This document shows positions 1 to 8,682 of a stretch of 25,549 nt of DNA, piece after piece. This DNA is from GCA-2731375 sp964462145 (GTDB taxonomy: Bacteria > Pseudomonadota > Alphaproteobacteria > GCA-2731375), in NCBI GenBank assembly GCA_964462145.1, contig CAYWYB010000029.1:1-25549 (forward strand), in the 5' to 3' direction. The notes under the pieces are model-generated. The model was not told where the DNA came from and did no database searches. It saw nothing but the letters and a program-made list of their open reading frames with translations. Numbering within the stretch: the first letter of the stretch is position 1; each line of letters begins with the position of its first letter. The position numbers and the translations under genes were made by a program.

Positions 1-1175
1 AAGAACAGGGATTCATTGATCGCCTCGCGGTCCACACCCAGGCTCAGGGCGCGGCGAAAACGCACGTCCCGCATCATCTTTGACCAGACCGGATCATCCA
101 CGTTCAAATTGGGAAACAGGGCGACATGGGCGCCCTTGGCGATGCGCCATAAATAGGTATCGAACTTTCCGTCTTTCTCATTGTCGCGCAGAAAGGTCAG
201 GTTGTTGAAGGCCAGGCTGCGGGCTTGCAGATCGACCTCGCCCGTGCCGGCCTTGGCGGCGATCAGCTTGCCGTCGGATACCGCCATGATGAACTTGTCG
301 ATATAGGGCAGCTGGCGGCCTTTTTCGTCGACCCGGTGGTAGTAGGGATTGCGTTCCCCAATAAAGCGGGTCGCGGGCGGGCGGGTGCGGTTGACCCAGG
401 GCTGCAATGTGGGCAGCTCCGGATTGTCAAAACGGTACATATTGTCAAAGCGGTTATGCAGCGAGGCCCAGCTACGGGTACGCTTTTTGCGCAGCAGTTT
501 TTTCAGCTTCCCGGCCTCGGCATAGCCGCCGTGATAGTGCTTCAGGTAATGCGCCGGACGATAGATGAACAGCGGCGAAGCGCCGGCCAGGCGGGGCAGG
601 AAAAACGGATTTGCCTTGGGCCAGGTGTAACGCACCGTGGTCTCGTCGAGCATTTCAAAGCTGGGCGCCTCGCCGTCGGACAGCATCAGGCGCGGCGGCC
701 CGGCCGGCGACAGTTTCGGATTGTTGGCCACGTCTTCCCACCAATAACGGAAATCCTCCGCCGTGAAGGGATGGCCATCGGACCATTTATGGCCGGGCCG
801 CAGCTTGAAGGTAAACTGCCGGCCTTCCTTGACGTCGACCGAGAGCAGGATATCCGGCTTGATCTGGAATTTCTCGTCATAGCCGACCAGCCGGGCATAG
901 CCGTAGACCACGAACAGGCGCACGTCCTTGGCGCGTCCGATCAGGGTGCGCATTTCGCCGCCCTGCTTGCCGATCGCGCGTTTGCCGGCGAAGGTCACGA
1001 CGGAGGGCTGCTTTGGCAGCCGTGCGCCGACCGCCGGCAGCTCGCCGGCCTTGACCCTGTCGGCAAACATGGGCGTTTCCACATAGCCCACGACGCCTGC
1101 CGAGGCTACCGATGGGCCGAGGAACAGCGCACATCCGAGCAGGGCGGCTGCAATGCCTTTGACGTTAACGTACAT
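1..1175 (-). CDS. Extracellular solute-binding protein, family 5 (peptide/nickel type), partial
   Basis: This is the periplasmic binding component of an ABC importer of the DppA/OppA/YejA type, which would deliver a peptide-like or glycopeptide-like ligand to inner-membrane permeases. The start ATG (1175-1173) overlaps the TAA of the upstream ATPase gene as TAATG, so translation is probably coupled. Residues 1-26 form a signal peptide: a lysine, a hydrophobic core, and an Ala-x-Ala-like end (VASA) before Gly27. The mature part shows family 5 hallmarks: a strand with FKLRPGHKWSDG followed by PFTAEDF, and near the left edge DVRFRRALSLGVDRE. About 391 codons are visible and the gene continues beyond the window, so its C-terminus and any permease genes are not seen. 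Lying last behind ATPase and glycosyltransferase genes suggests that uptake of a cell-envelope fragment is part of the locus. The family assignment is firm; the ligand is unknown. Confidence 0.9.
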   Translation of the reverse strand, partial: MYVNVKGIAAALLGCALFLGPSVASAGVVGYVETPMFADRVKAGELPAVGARLPKQPSVVTFAGKRAIGKQGGEMRTLIGRAKDVRLFVVYGYARLVGYDEKFQIKPDILLSVDVKEGRQFTFKLRPGHKWSDGHPFTAEDFRYWWEDVANNPKLSPAGPPRLMLSDGEAPSFEMLDETTVRYTWPKANPFFLPRLAGASPLFIYRPAHYLKHYHGGYAEAGKLKKLLRKKRTRSWASLHNRFDNMYRFDNPELPTLQPWVNRTRPPATRFIGERNPYYHRVDEKGRQLPYIDKFIMAVSDGKLIAAKAGTGEVDLQARSLAFNNLTFLRDNEKDGKFDTYLWRIAKGAHVALFPNLNVDDPVWSKMMRDVRFRRALSLGVDREAINESLF

Positions 1176-3061
1176 TACAATTCCCTTGGTAGCTGGGCAC
1201 CGGCGGCGGCGCGCACATAGTGGCCGCCACCTGCGTCGATCATATCCGCCACGATGCCCTGGTCCAGCGTAAAGGGCGCGGGCCAGGCACTGGGTACTGA
1301 TGCCTTGCCCTCCATCAACGCGGTCAGGTCCAGCTTGGCGCCGGGATCGGCTTTCGGCACGGCCGCCAGCAGGGCCTGGGTGTAGGGATGCATGGGGTTC
1401 TGGAACAGGGTTTCCCGTGGCGCCGTTTCGACAATGCGGCCGGCGCACATCACGGCGATGCGGTCGGCGACATAGTCGACCACGGCCAGATTGTGGGAAA
1501 TAAACAGATAGGTCAGGCCCAATTCCTCTTGCAGATCCTTCATCAGGTTCAATACCTGGGCCTGTACCGAAACATCCAGGGCCGAGACCGGCTCATCACA
1601 GATCAACAGATCCGGTTGCAGTGCCAGGGCCCGGGCGATGCCGATCCGCTGCCGCTGGCCGCCGGAGAAACTGTGCGGGTAGCGGCGCAGGAAGCGCGCG
1701 TCGAGGCCGACCAGGGCCATCAATTCCCGGACCCGGGCGGCGCGCTCGTCCATATCGCCAATGTTATGGATGTTCAAGGGCTCGGAAATAATATCGAACA
1801 CGGTCATGCGCGGATTTAACGAGGAAAACGGATCCTGAAAGATGAACTGCACCTTGCGCCGGAAAGCGAACAGTTCCTCGTCGCGCAGGGCCAGTACATC
1901 GACAATTTTGCCGTGGTCATTGAAGGACAGGCTGCCCGTATCCGGCGTCAGGGCCCGCATGATCATTTTCGAGGCGGTGGTCTTGCCGCAGCCGCTTTCA
2001 CCCACCAGACCCAGACATTCGCCCGGATCCACATGGAACGAGATGTCATCCACCGCCAGCACCTCGCCGCCGGGCTTGCCGCCGAACATCTTGCGTTTGC
2101 GGGTTTCAAACGACTTGCTCAAATGACTGACGTCCAGCAGCGGCCCCGCCGCGCGCGCCGCCTCGGGCCAGGGTTCCTTTTGCCGCAGCAGCACGCCGGC
2201 CTCGGCATTGATTTCGCGCAGCGGCACCAGGCGCTCGCCCGCGCGCATGCCGAAACGCGGCACCGCCTGCATCAAGGCTTTTAAATACGGGTGTTCTGGC
2301 CTGTTATAGATATCCGCGACCGGACCCCGCTCCATAACCTTGCCGTGATACATCACCACGACTTCATCGGCGACGTTGGCGACCACGCCCAGATCATGGG
2401 TGATCATCAATACCGCCATGTTCAATTCCGACTGCAGGTCCGACATCAACTTCAGGATCTGGGCCTGAATGGTGACGTCCAGGGCGGTGGTCGGTTCGTC
2501 CGCGATCAACAGGGCCGGGCGACAGACCAGTGACATGGCGATCATGACCCGTTGCCTAAGCCCGCCCGACAGCTCGAACGGATATTTGAAGACCGCCTGC
2601 GCCGGCTCCGGAAAGCCGACCATGCTCAGCATTTCCACCGTGATTTCCATGGCCTGTTTCTTGGATACATCGCGGTGCAGCAACAGGGCTTCCGAGATCT
2701 GGTTGCCGACCGTATGCAACGGCGACAACGAGGTCATGGGCTCCTGAAAAATGATCGAGATACGGCTGCCGCGGACGGCGCGCATTTCCCGTGAATCAGG
2801 CGCCAGTTTGGTCAGATCAACGAACGACCCGGGTTTGTCCGGGTCCAGAAACAAGACCTCGCCGGCGGCGATATTGGCCGAGGTCGGCAGAATGCGCATG
2901 ATGGTCTGGCTGACCACGCTTTTGCCGGAACCGGACTCGCCGACCAGAGCCACGGTCTTGCCTTGTGGCACGGTGAAGGATACGCCGTCCACCGCCTTGA
3001 TCAGACCTTCCGCCGCCTGGAATTCAACGGCTAAATCACGTACCCGCAAAACATTGGTCAT
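1175..3061 (-). CDS. Fused dipeptide/oligopeptide-type ABC transporter ATPase (two NBDs)
   Basis: This 628-residue protein contains two complete nucleotide-binding domains in one chain, like YejF or GsiA, and would power import through a DppB/DppC-type permease pair. NBD1 has Walker A GESGSGKS (about residues 40-47), signature LSGGLRQR, Walker B LLIADEPT and an H-loop ending ITHD. NBD2 has GESGCGKT, FSGGQRQR, LLICDEP and ISHN. Each domain is followed by the oligopeptide-type C-terminal region containing HPY (HPYLKAL and HPYTQALL). All catalytic residues look intact, in sharp contrast to the degenerate ABC protein at 10229-12937. The start ATG overlaps the preceding gene's stop as ATGA, and the stop overlaps the binding-protein start. 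No permease gene is present in the visible part of the operon, so the permeases presumably lie left of the window or elsewhere. Confidence 0.95.
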   Translation of the reverse strand: MTNVLRVRDLAVEFQAAEGLIKAVDGVSFTVPQGKTVALVGESGSGKSVVSQTIMRILPTSANIAAGEVLFLDPDKPGSFVDLTKLAPDSREMRAVRGSRISIIFQEPMTSLSPLHTVGNQISEALLLHRDVSKKQAMEITVEMLSMVGFPEPAQAVFKYPFELSGGLRQRVMIAMSLVCRPALLIADEPTTALDVTIQAQILKLMSDLQSELNMAVLMITHDLGVVANVADEVVVMYHGKVMERGPVADIYNRPEHPYLKALMQAVPRFGMRAGERLVPLREINAEAGVLLRQKEPWPEAARAAGPLLDVSHLSKSFETRKRKMFGGKPGGEVLAVDDISFHVDPGECLGLVGESGCGKTTASKMIMRALTPDTGSLSFNDHGKIVDVLALRDEELFAFRRKVQFIFQDPFSSLNPRMTVFDIISEPLNIHNIGDMDERAARVRELMALVGLDARFLRRYPHSFSGGQRQRIGIARALALQPDLLICDEPVSALDVSVQAQVLNLMKDLQEELGLTYLFISHNLAVVDYVADRIAVMCAGRIVETAPRETLFQNPMHPYTQALLAAVPKADPGAKLDLTALMEGKASVPSAWPAPFTLDQGIVADMIDAGGGHYVRAAAGAQLPREL

Positions 3062-3639
3062 GGCGGAAACTTCGTGTCCGTTGAGGTGCCGTCATCCGAT
3101 GCGCCGTCGTCCGCCCCGTCTTTCACGCTATCTTCCACGCCGTCTTTCGCGCCGAAGCCAAGGTGGGCCAGGTTTGCCGCCGACGCGGGGTCCACGGTCA
3201 GGCCGTTCTGTTGCGCCGCCGCGTGCACCTGGGCCACGATGTCGTTGAAACCGGGCAGATGTGAATCCATGCGGATGGCGCCGCCTTTTCCGGCGCCGCG
3301 CAGGATCAATTGCATCCAGCCCTCCTTACCGTCGCGGCGCGTGGAATAATAGCGGAGACGAAAATCTCCAATTTCCGACCAGCGCATGCGGCGGTCAAAC
3401 ATGCCTCCCAAGGGCCCCTCCTGGCGGATGCCATCCCCGTCCACAATCACTACCGTGCCCTGACGCTGTATTGTTCTCAATCCATAAAATCCGAACAACA
3501 ACACCAGAGCGCACATAATATAGAAGAAAAGAGGTAACAGTTCGGTAAAGATCATCAAGGCAATTGGCAGAAAAACACCCGCCGCGGCCCGTAAATAATC
3601 GGCCACCAGGGTGCTTGTGGGATAGCGGTAACTGTTCAT
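3058..3639 (-). CDS. Small membrane protein with two N-terminal helices and a PH-like cytoplasmic domain
   Basis: I do not recognise a named family with certainty. Two hydrophobic segments (about residues 13-32 and 35-53) form a tight hairpin. They are followed by a soluble region of about 100 residues with alternating short strands (VVIVDGDGIRQEG, MRWSEIGDFRLRYY, WMQLILRG) that resembles bacterial PH-like (bPH/YdbT-type) domains. The last 35 residues are a low-complexity acidic tail of Asp, Gly, Ser and Ala (KDGVEDSVKDGADDGASDDG) that is probably disordered. The start and stop codons overlap both neighbours as ATGA, so the gene belongs firmly to the operon. A role as a membrane anchor or accessory subunit for the glycan enzymes or the importer is inference from position only. 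Confidence 0.8.
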   Translation of the reverse strand: MNSYRYPTSTLVADYLRAAAGVFLPIALMIFTELLPLFFYIMCALVLLFGFYGLRTIQRQGTVVIVDGDGIRQEGPLGGMFDRRMRWSEIGDFRLRYYSTRRDGKEGWMQLILRGAGKGGAIRMDSHLPGFNDIVAQVHAAAQQNGLTVDPASAANLAHLGFGAKDGVEDSVKDGADDGASDDGTSTDTKFPP

Positions 3640-4400
3640 CGTGGCAGCCTAAAGATTTCGTCAATGGTTAACCAGTGAGCACTATCACTTTCTTGGGTCC
3701 GGGCAAATAATTCCTGCAAAAAATTCCAACCCATCGGCTCCATGACGGCATGGTGGCTCAACACGCCGCTGGCTTCCGATGCATCTACCGTCTCCTCGCG
3801 GCGCGCCCGAAGATGCGCGGTCAGTATTGCCAGGGCTGGCTCTTCACCTATAAAGCCGCGCCCGCCGTGCCAATCGATCAGGTCCAGGTGGCAATTGCAC
3901 TCGGCGAAATCCGCCGTCGGCGCTGTCATGCGCGGGCCAAAGCGGGATAAACCGTGCAGTCCGACCTGGGGCAATCGTGGCAGCAGATTTTCGTCAATGC
4001 GGTTCCAGGGCGGCACGAAAACCGGCAAGGCCAGGCCGGGGAAACGGTCCGTCAACGTCTCCCTGGCAATGGCGGCCTCGCCCTGCATCTCATGGAGTGG
4101 GCGATGCGGGCCAAATTCAGCCTTTTTCTCGGACCCTGGCGCGCGGTTTTCATGGCGCAGGCCATGCACCAGCATTCTTGCGCCCGGCAGTTCCGCCAGG
4201 GCGCCGCCCAGTGCGTCTTCCGCCAGCTCTGGGATCACGGCGATGGCGGCGGGCACCTCTGATTTTCGTGATAGTTCGATTAGATTTAGCAGCCTTGGTC
4301 CCGGTGCCACCGCGTCATCGTCGCGCCACCACAGGCTGGCCTGCCGCCCCAGCCCGGCCCAGCGTGCCAGTTCTTCGTCCAGGTCATGCCAGCTTGCCAT
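3636..4400 (-). CDS. Polysaccharide deacetylase-like (NodB-type/CE4-related) protein
   Basis: This 254-residue protein resembles metal-dependent polysaccharide deacetylases, which remove N- or O-acetyl groups from glycans. The first motif is WWRDDDAV (residues 24-31), supplying the catalytic and metal-binding aspartates. The second is HGLRHEN (about residue 79), whose His-x-x-x-His spacing matches the two metal histidines of the family. Later come FVPPWNR (the conserved Pro-Pro-Trp of motif 3), a DLIDWHGG segment and a late LSHHAVM, which could supply the terminal histidine. No signal peptide is visible, so the enzyme probably acts in the cytoplasm, for example on a nucleotide- or lipid-linked sugar before export. 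It starts 13 bases after the stop of the upstream glycosyltransferase, and its TGA overlaps the next ATG. The fold assignment is good; the substrate is unknown. Confidence 0.85.
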   Translation of the reverse strand: MASWHDLDEELARWAGLGRQASLWWRDDDAVAPGPRLLNLIELSRKSEVPAAIAVIPELAEDALGGALAELPGARMLVHGLRHENRAPGSEKKAEFGPHRPLHEMQGEAAIARETLTDRFPGLALPVFVPPWNRIDENLLPRLPQVGLHGLSRFGPRMTAPTADFAECNCHLDLIDWHGGRGFIGEEPALAILTAHLRARREETVDASEASGVLSHHAVMEPMGWNFLQELFARTQESDSAHWLTIDEIFRLPR

Positions 4401-4413
4401 CTACCAATCCAGC

Positions 4414-5592
4414 CTACCAATCCAGAGTTTCAGCCCAAGCGGCAACCTGGCGGGCGCCGTCGGCGGCACCGTCGGTACGGACCCCCGCCGTTGCCGCGCC
4501 CGGCCCGGCCAGCGATTGGTCGATCGCCGCGACCATTGCCCCCGGCGATAATTCCGTCTCCGCCAGCACCGTTACGACGCCGCGTTTCTGCAACAGCTCC
4601 GCCCGCAACGTCTGCTCCGTTTCCAAACCGCCGGCATAAGGTACGATGATCGCGCGGCAGCCCGCGTGCATGCATTCCATCAGGGTGTTGTAGCCGCCCT
4701 GGCTGATGGACAGGGCGCAGTTCATCAACATGGTGGGGAAATCACCACGGGCCCGCTCCACCACGATGCCGCCATCGTCGCTGTATTCCGCCGCAAGAAG
4801 GACCAGGGCCTGAAATTCGTCGTCCGGCACCTTGACGCCGACCAGAACCCGCCAGCGTTTGTCTTGCAGGGCGCTTTCGGCGCGGGCCTGTATGGCGGCC
4901 CGCATCAAGGCATCGCCCATGGCACCGCCACCGGCCGAAACCAAAACCTCGTCCCAGCCGGGACTGCCCGGCCCGCCGCGCTGGCCGGTACGGTCGACCA
5001 CATAGCCGGTATAATGCAGTTTGCCGGCGATTTGTGCCGCATGGGGAAAGGTGGTCTCGAAAGGAATCAGATCCGGATCGCCATGCACCAGGACGTGATC
5101 GAAATAGGTTTCCACCCGCTCCAGCATTTCCACCAGACGCTCCGGCTTGGGCGAGGCGACCAGGATATCCCGCACGGACGATGCGATCACGGGCCGATGT
5201 TCCGATGCCAGGGCCGCATCCAGCAGGGGCAATAGTTCAAAACGCATTTGCCGCCGTCCGAACGGATACAGTTCCAGTAGGATGACATGGGGCTGAATAC
5301 GCTGCCAGGCCGCCAGCAGGGCGGTGCGGCGGCGTTCGCGCCAGGCGTCATCGATGGGCTGGTCATTTTCGTCCACCAGCTTTTTGAAATACAGATCCAC
5401 CGCCCGGACGGGCGGCAGTTGTACCAACTCAGCGCCGCCCAGATCCAGATTGGGAATGCCGTGGCCGCCCGAGATATAGGTGACCTCCAGGCCGGCATCC
5501 TGCATGGCGCGGGTCAAGGTGGCGCCGCGGCGCTGATGGCCGATGCCCAGCAGATGCTGGACATAGAATAATACGCGACGAGAGCCGCTCAT
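4414..5592 (-). CDS. MurG/GT28-like (COG4671-type) glycosyltransferase
   Basis: This 392-residue GT-B glycosyltransferase would transfer a sugar from a nucleotide donor. The N-terminal Rossmann half opens with VLFYVQHLLGIGHQRR, in which a Gly-x-Gly-His loop replaces MurG's GGTGGH. The C-terminal half has the donor-binding segment SQGGYNTLMECMHAG followed by VPYAGGLETEQTLRA, the counterpart of the GT28 GG..T..E signature. I chose the ATG at 5592 (MSGSRRVLF) because it directly precedes the first conserved strand and falls after the upstream stop at 5618. ATGs at 5607 and 5655 are also in frame, and the longest form would overlap the phosphatase gene. The clearest relative in this window is the protein at 8683-9963, which has the same GLGHxRR loop and GGYNT motif, so the operon contains two divergent paralogues. 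Confidence 0.88.
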   Translation of the reverse strand: MSGSRRVLFYVQHLLGIGHQRRGATLTRAMQDAGLEVTYISGGHGIPNLDLGGAELVQLPPVRAVDLYFKKLVDENDQPIDDAWRERRRTALLAAWQRIQPHVILLELYPFGRRQMRFELLPLLDAALASEHRPVIASSVRDILVASPKPERLVEMLERVETYFDHVLVHGDPDLIPFETTFPHAAQIAGKLHYTGYVVDRTGQRGGPGSPGWDEVLVSAGGGAMGDALMRAAIQARAESALQDKRWRVLVGVKVPDDEFQALVLLAAEYSDDGGIVVERARGDFPTMLMNCALSISQGGYNTLMECMHAGCRAIIVPYAGGLETEQTLRAELLQKRGVVTVLAETELSPGAMVAAIDQSLAGPGAATAGVRTDGAADGARQVAAWAETLDW

Positions 5593-5617
5593 TTCGAAGC
5601 CGCCCATCGGAGGCCGC

Positions 5618-6232
5618 TCATTTGGGGCCATCCCCGGCGGCGATAAGCGGCACATTCATTTCTTCCGGCTGGACGTTTCCCTGTTCATCCACCTGGAACA
5701 AATGGGCCTGCTCCCAGCGCAGCTTGACTGGTGGGCGGCCCAGCATGTTCCAGCCGTGGGCGGCGGCGAAGATGGCGCGGATCACTGCCTTGTGCGCGAC
5801 GCCGATATGGCTGCCGCCGGATTGTCCCAACTCCGCCAGGAAGGGCCGCAGGCGTTGTTGCACCATGCGCGGGCTTTCGCCGCCGGGAGGCAGAAAATCC
5901 AGGCCGCGGTCTTCGTTCTCCGCCATGCCCATATCCGGGTCGGCGCGCAGCTCTTCCAGGGTGCGGCCCTCGTACTCACCAAAACTCATTTCGATCAGGC
6001 GCGGTTCAATATTCAGATCAATCATGCCCTGGCTGATGATTTCAGCCGTTTGCCGGGCCCTTATCAGTGGACTGACATGCCAGACGGCGCCATCCAGCCG
6101 CGATGGCGGACGCAGGCCGGTCAGGGCGGCACGGCCGTCCTCGGTCAATGGGATATCGGTCCGCCCGGTCATCCGGCCGTCGCCATTCCAGGCCGTGCGG
6201 CCGTGTCTGATCATGCCTACTAACGCTGTCAC
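5618..6232 (-). CDS. Histidine phosphatase family protein (phosphoglycerate mutase-like)
   Basis: This 204-residue protein carries the family's catalytic RHG motif at the very N-terminus (MIRHGRTAWN, phospho-accepting His about residue 9). A second arginine follows in VSPLIRARQTAE, then Glu in MSFGEYEGRT, and the second catalytic histidine in GVAHKAVIRA. These residues match an active phosphomonoesterase or mutase of the GpmB/CobC/PhoE type. The GTG start (6232-6230) overlaps the upstream stop as GTGA; an in-frame ATG six codons later is an alternative but would sit close to the RHG motif. In a glycosyltransferase operon it may remove phosphate from a sugar phosphate or a lipid-linked intermediate. 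That role is inferred from context, as the family has many substrates. Confidence 0.9.
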   Translation of the reverse strand: MTALVGMIRHGRTAWNGDGRMTGRTDIPLTEDGRAALTGLRPPSRLDGAVWHVSPLIRARQTAEIISQGMIDLNIEPRLIEMSFGEYEGRTLEELRADPDMGMAENEDRGLDFLPPGGESPRMVQQRLRPFLAELGQSGGSHIGVAHKAVIRAIFAAAHGWNMLGRPPVKLRWEQAHLFQVDEQGNVQPEEMNVPLIAAGDGPK

Positions 6233-7353
6233 GCCAATGCCTCTTCAATTATCCGTGCCGCTGCCGACACCGTACGTTCACCGCTGACGAAGGCACGGGC
6301 CTGTTGCGACAGCTTATGCCGCAGTCCGCCATCATCCAGCAAGCGCCGCGTTGCGGCGGCAAAGGCGCCATCGTCACCTGGCGGCGTCAGCAGGCCGGTC
6401 CGTCCGTCAATGACCACGTCGGGCACCCCCCGTTCATGGCCCGCGACCACCGGCAGGCCCGCCGCCTGGGCTTCCAGATAGGCCATGCCATAGGCCTCGC
6501 CCACCCCGGGCCACAGATATAGATCACAGGCCGCATAGATGCCGGGCAAATCGGCGCCCGCCAGCGCGCCGGGCATGATCGCCTTGTCCCCGATGGGCGC
6601 CAGGGCGGCGGTAACATCGGCACGGGCCGGCCCATCGCCAATGACCAACAGCTGCCAGTCGTCCCCGTCCAGCCGTGACAGGGCGGCGCCCAGTCGTTGA
6701 AAAGAGTTCAGCTTGTCGCCGGGCCGCATCATGGCCACTGCCAACAGCCAGCGCTTGTCCGGATCCAGGCCAAAGCGTTTGGCCACGGCGTCCCGGTCTG
6801 CCTTTGCCGCCGCGAATGGAGCCGCCTGTAAAAACGGCGGCAGCAAGCGCAAATGATGCCGCGCCGGAATCAACGGCTGGACGCAGGCCATGTCCAGCCG
6901 GGTCAGGCAGAATACCCAGTCAGCCGCCCCAATGGCCTCGGCGGCGGCGCTATGGCCCAAATCCCACGGCCCGCCGGCGCGTTTTGGCGCGAACGAAGCC
7001 TCCGCCACCAAATAGGGAATATCCAGGGCCGCTGCGACCCTTGGTCCAAGCCAGTCCGGTGCCTTGTGATAGAGATGATAGGTGAACCAGGCGCTGGGCC
7101 GGGCATCCTTGGCGCGGCGGCGGTACTGTTCGATCAAGCCGTCCGCCAAAGCCATGCCTTTGTCGCGCAGTGCAAACTGCCGGGCCGGATCGCCCTTGCC
7201 ATCGTAGGCGCGGAAGTCAGAGGCCAGTTCCACCGCCGCGCCGGTTGCTTCCAGGGCCTGCATCAACAGCCGCGCCATGCGCCGGTCGCCCGAAGGCGTT
7301 GGATGGGTTGGCGCCTTAAGGGGTGCATAGAATGCAATGGGGGCCGAAGGCAT
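6229..7353 (-). CDS. GT4 family glycosyltransferase
   Basis: This 374-residue retaining GT-B glycosyltransferase has a C-terminal half matching the GT4 (Glycos_transf_1) pattern. The strand WQLLVIGDGPARAD is followed by the E-x7-E motif region GVGEAYGMAYLEAQAAG and then LLTPPGDD, the usual nucleotide-sugar contact region. The N-terminal acceptor half includes PSGDRRMARLL, and an acceptor loop WFTYHLYHKAPDW. The ATG overlaps the upstream gene's TGA as TGATG. The protein appears complete and cytoplasmic, with no membrane helix. Donor and acceptor cannot be deduced. Next to a second GT4 and two MurG-like enzymes, it suggests sequential addition of several sugars. Confidence 0.9.
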   Translation of the reverse strand: MPSAPIAFYAPLKAPTHPTPSGDRRMARLLMQALEATGAAVELASDFRAYDGKGDPARQFALRDKGMALADGLIEQYRRRAKDARPSAWFTYHLYHKAPDWLGPRVAAALDIPYLVAEASFAPKRAGGPWDLGHSAAAEAIGAADWVFCLTRLDMACVQPLIPARHHLRLLPPFLQAAPFAAAKADRDAVAKRFGLDPDKRWLLAVAMMRPGDKLNSFQRLGAALSRLDGDDWQLLVIGDGPARADVTAALAPIGDKAIMPGALAGADLPGIYAACDLYLWPGVGEAYGMAYLEAQAAGLPVVAGHERGVPDVVIDGRTGLLTPPGDDGAFAAATRRLLDDGGLRHKLSQQARAFVSGERTVSAAARIIEEALA

Positions 7354-8678
7354 CAGGCTTTCCGGGCGGCCCTGGCCCTGGCTCTTGCTATGGTGCCGGT
7401 GCCATTGCCCAGGCCGAATTTTACGGCCAGACGGTCGATCCAGTAGTCGTGTGAGAAGCCTTCCCGGACCCGTTCCTGCCCGGCGTCACCCAGGCGCCGC
7501 CGCCGCGCCGGGTCCGTGGCCAGATCGGCGATCGCCCGGCTCAACGCCGCCCGGTCCTGGGCCGGGACCAGGACACCGGTGGCGCCGTCCGTGATCAATT
7601 CGGGGATCGCCGAAACGGCGGTGGCGATACAGGCCAGTCCCTGGCTCTGCGCCTCCATCAGGACATTGGGCAGGCCGTCCCGGTCGCCATCGGCGGCGAT
7701 GCGGGAGGCCAGGACGAATATATCGGCGCTCCGATAGGCCGCCAGAACTTCTTCCTGGGGCTGGGCGCCGCGCCAGTCTATACGTTCGGCGATGCCGGCC
7801 TGCGCGGCCTGCTGTTTCAGTTTGCCGGACAGATTGCCGCCGCCGATATGTTCCAGACGCCAATCGATTCTATCGGGCAGCGCGGCCAGGGAGGCGATCA
7901 GGTCATCGTAGCCCTTTTTGCTGACCGCCCGGCCAACCGAAAGAATCCGTACTGGCCCGGCTTTCCCGTTGCTGTCGCGGTTTGAATGGGGGGCCTCTAC
8001 TGTGCCGAACTGGCTTAGATCGATACCGTGATAGACCAATGCTACTGTGCCGCTATCGTTCTCTTGCGGCGCCAGGGCGGCAAGGTGGTCGTGGGCGGCC
8101 TGGCTGCAGGTCGTCAACCAGGACAAATCCGCCAGCTTTTCCCGTTTTTCCCATTCCGGCGAGGTCCAGATGTCCTTGGCATGGGCGGAACAGCTCCATG
8201 AACGCCCAGTCAGATGGGCGGTATAGCGGGCGACCGAGGCCGGCGTGTGCAAAAAGTGCGCATGCAGATGACGGACTTCATCGCTCAACTCCGTCGCCAG
8301 CACCAGGGCCTGGCCAAAGCGGCGGATTCGGTTTGGCGTCCGGTCTCGCCACAGGTCTTTTAGCCACAGGCGCCGGGCGGCTGGGTAACCGGGCCAGCGG
8401 CGAACCTCGCGCCAGGCACGCCAGACGCGCGCCGGCTCTTGATAGAGATATTCCGGCAGATAGTTAACCCCGGCGCTGATCCGCCGGTGGACGGGATGGA
8501 CGGCTCGGTCCGTCGGATGCCGCAAGGAAATTATGCGAATATCCAGGCCGCGCCGTTCCAGCGCCTCAATCTCCTGGGCGATGAAGGTCTCCGACAAGCG
8601 GGGATAGCCCTTTAGAATAAAGGCAACAGGGCCGGCTGCAGCCTCGATACGGGAATTTGCAGTCGTTTCAGGCCTCAG
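7353..8678 (-). CDS. GT4 family glycosyltransferase with no canonical start codon
   Basis: The conserved protein begins around VAFILKGYPRLSETFI, a typical N-terminal strand and loop of GT4 enzymes. It continues through the hinge (VRILSVGRAVSKKGYDDL) to the C-terminal donor site with DGLPNVLMEAQSQG and TGVLVPAQD. About 441 residues follow the start proposed here, a normal length. No ATG, GTG or TTG exists in frame between the upstream gene's stop and the conserved strand. Farther upstream the frame only reads through the overlapping gene and encodes unlike sequence. A GGAGA (8691-8687) lies five bases before an ATC (8681) and eight bases before a CTG (8678), so a near-cognate start coupled to the upstream TAG (8685-8683) is my best reading. 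A sequencing error is the alternative. Family assignment is firm; the start is uncertain. Confidence 0.82.
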   Translation of the reverse strand: MRPETTANSRIEAAAGPVAFILKGYPRLSETFIAQEIEALERRGLDIRIISLRHPTDRAVHPVHRRISAGVNYLPEYLYQEPARVWRAWREVRRWPGYPAARRLWLKDLWRDRTPNRIRRFGQALVLATELSDEVRHLHAHFLHTPASVARYTAHLTGRSWSCSAHAKDIWTSPEWEKREKLADLSWLTTCSQAAHDHLAALAPQENDSGTVALVYHGIDLSQFGTVEAPHSNRDSNGKAGPVRILSVGRAVSKKGYDDLIASLAALPDRIDWRLEHIGGGNLSGKLKQQAAQAGIAERIDWRGAQPQEEVLAAYRSADIFVLASRIAADGDRDGLPNVLMEAQSQGLACIATAVSAIPELITDGATGVLVPAQDRAALSRAIADLATDPARRRRLGDAGQERVREGFSHDYWIDRLAVKFGLGNGTGTIARARARAARKA

Positions 8679-8682
8679 GATA

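Noticed and set aside
225..1220. Long plus-strand open frame (331 codons) opposite the solute-binding protein
   Set aside because: It is antisense to a gene with signal peptide and clear family 5 motifs, has no ribosome-binding site, and its composition is that of a shadow frame in GC-rich DNA.
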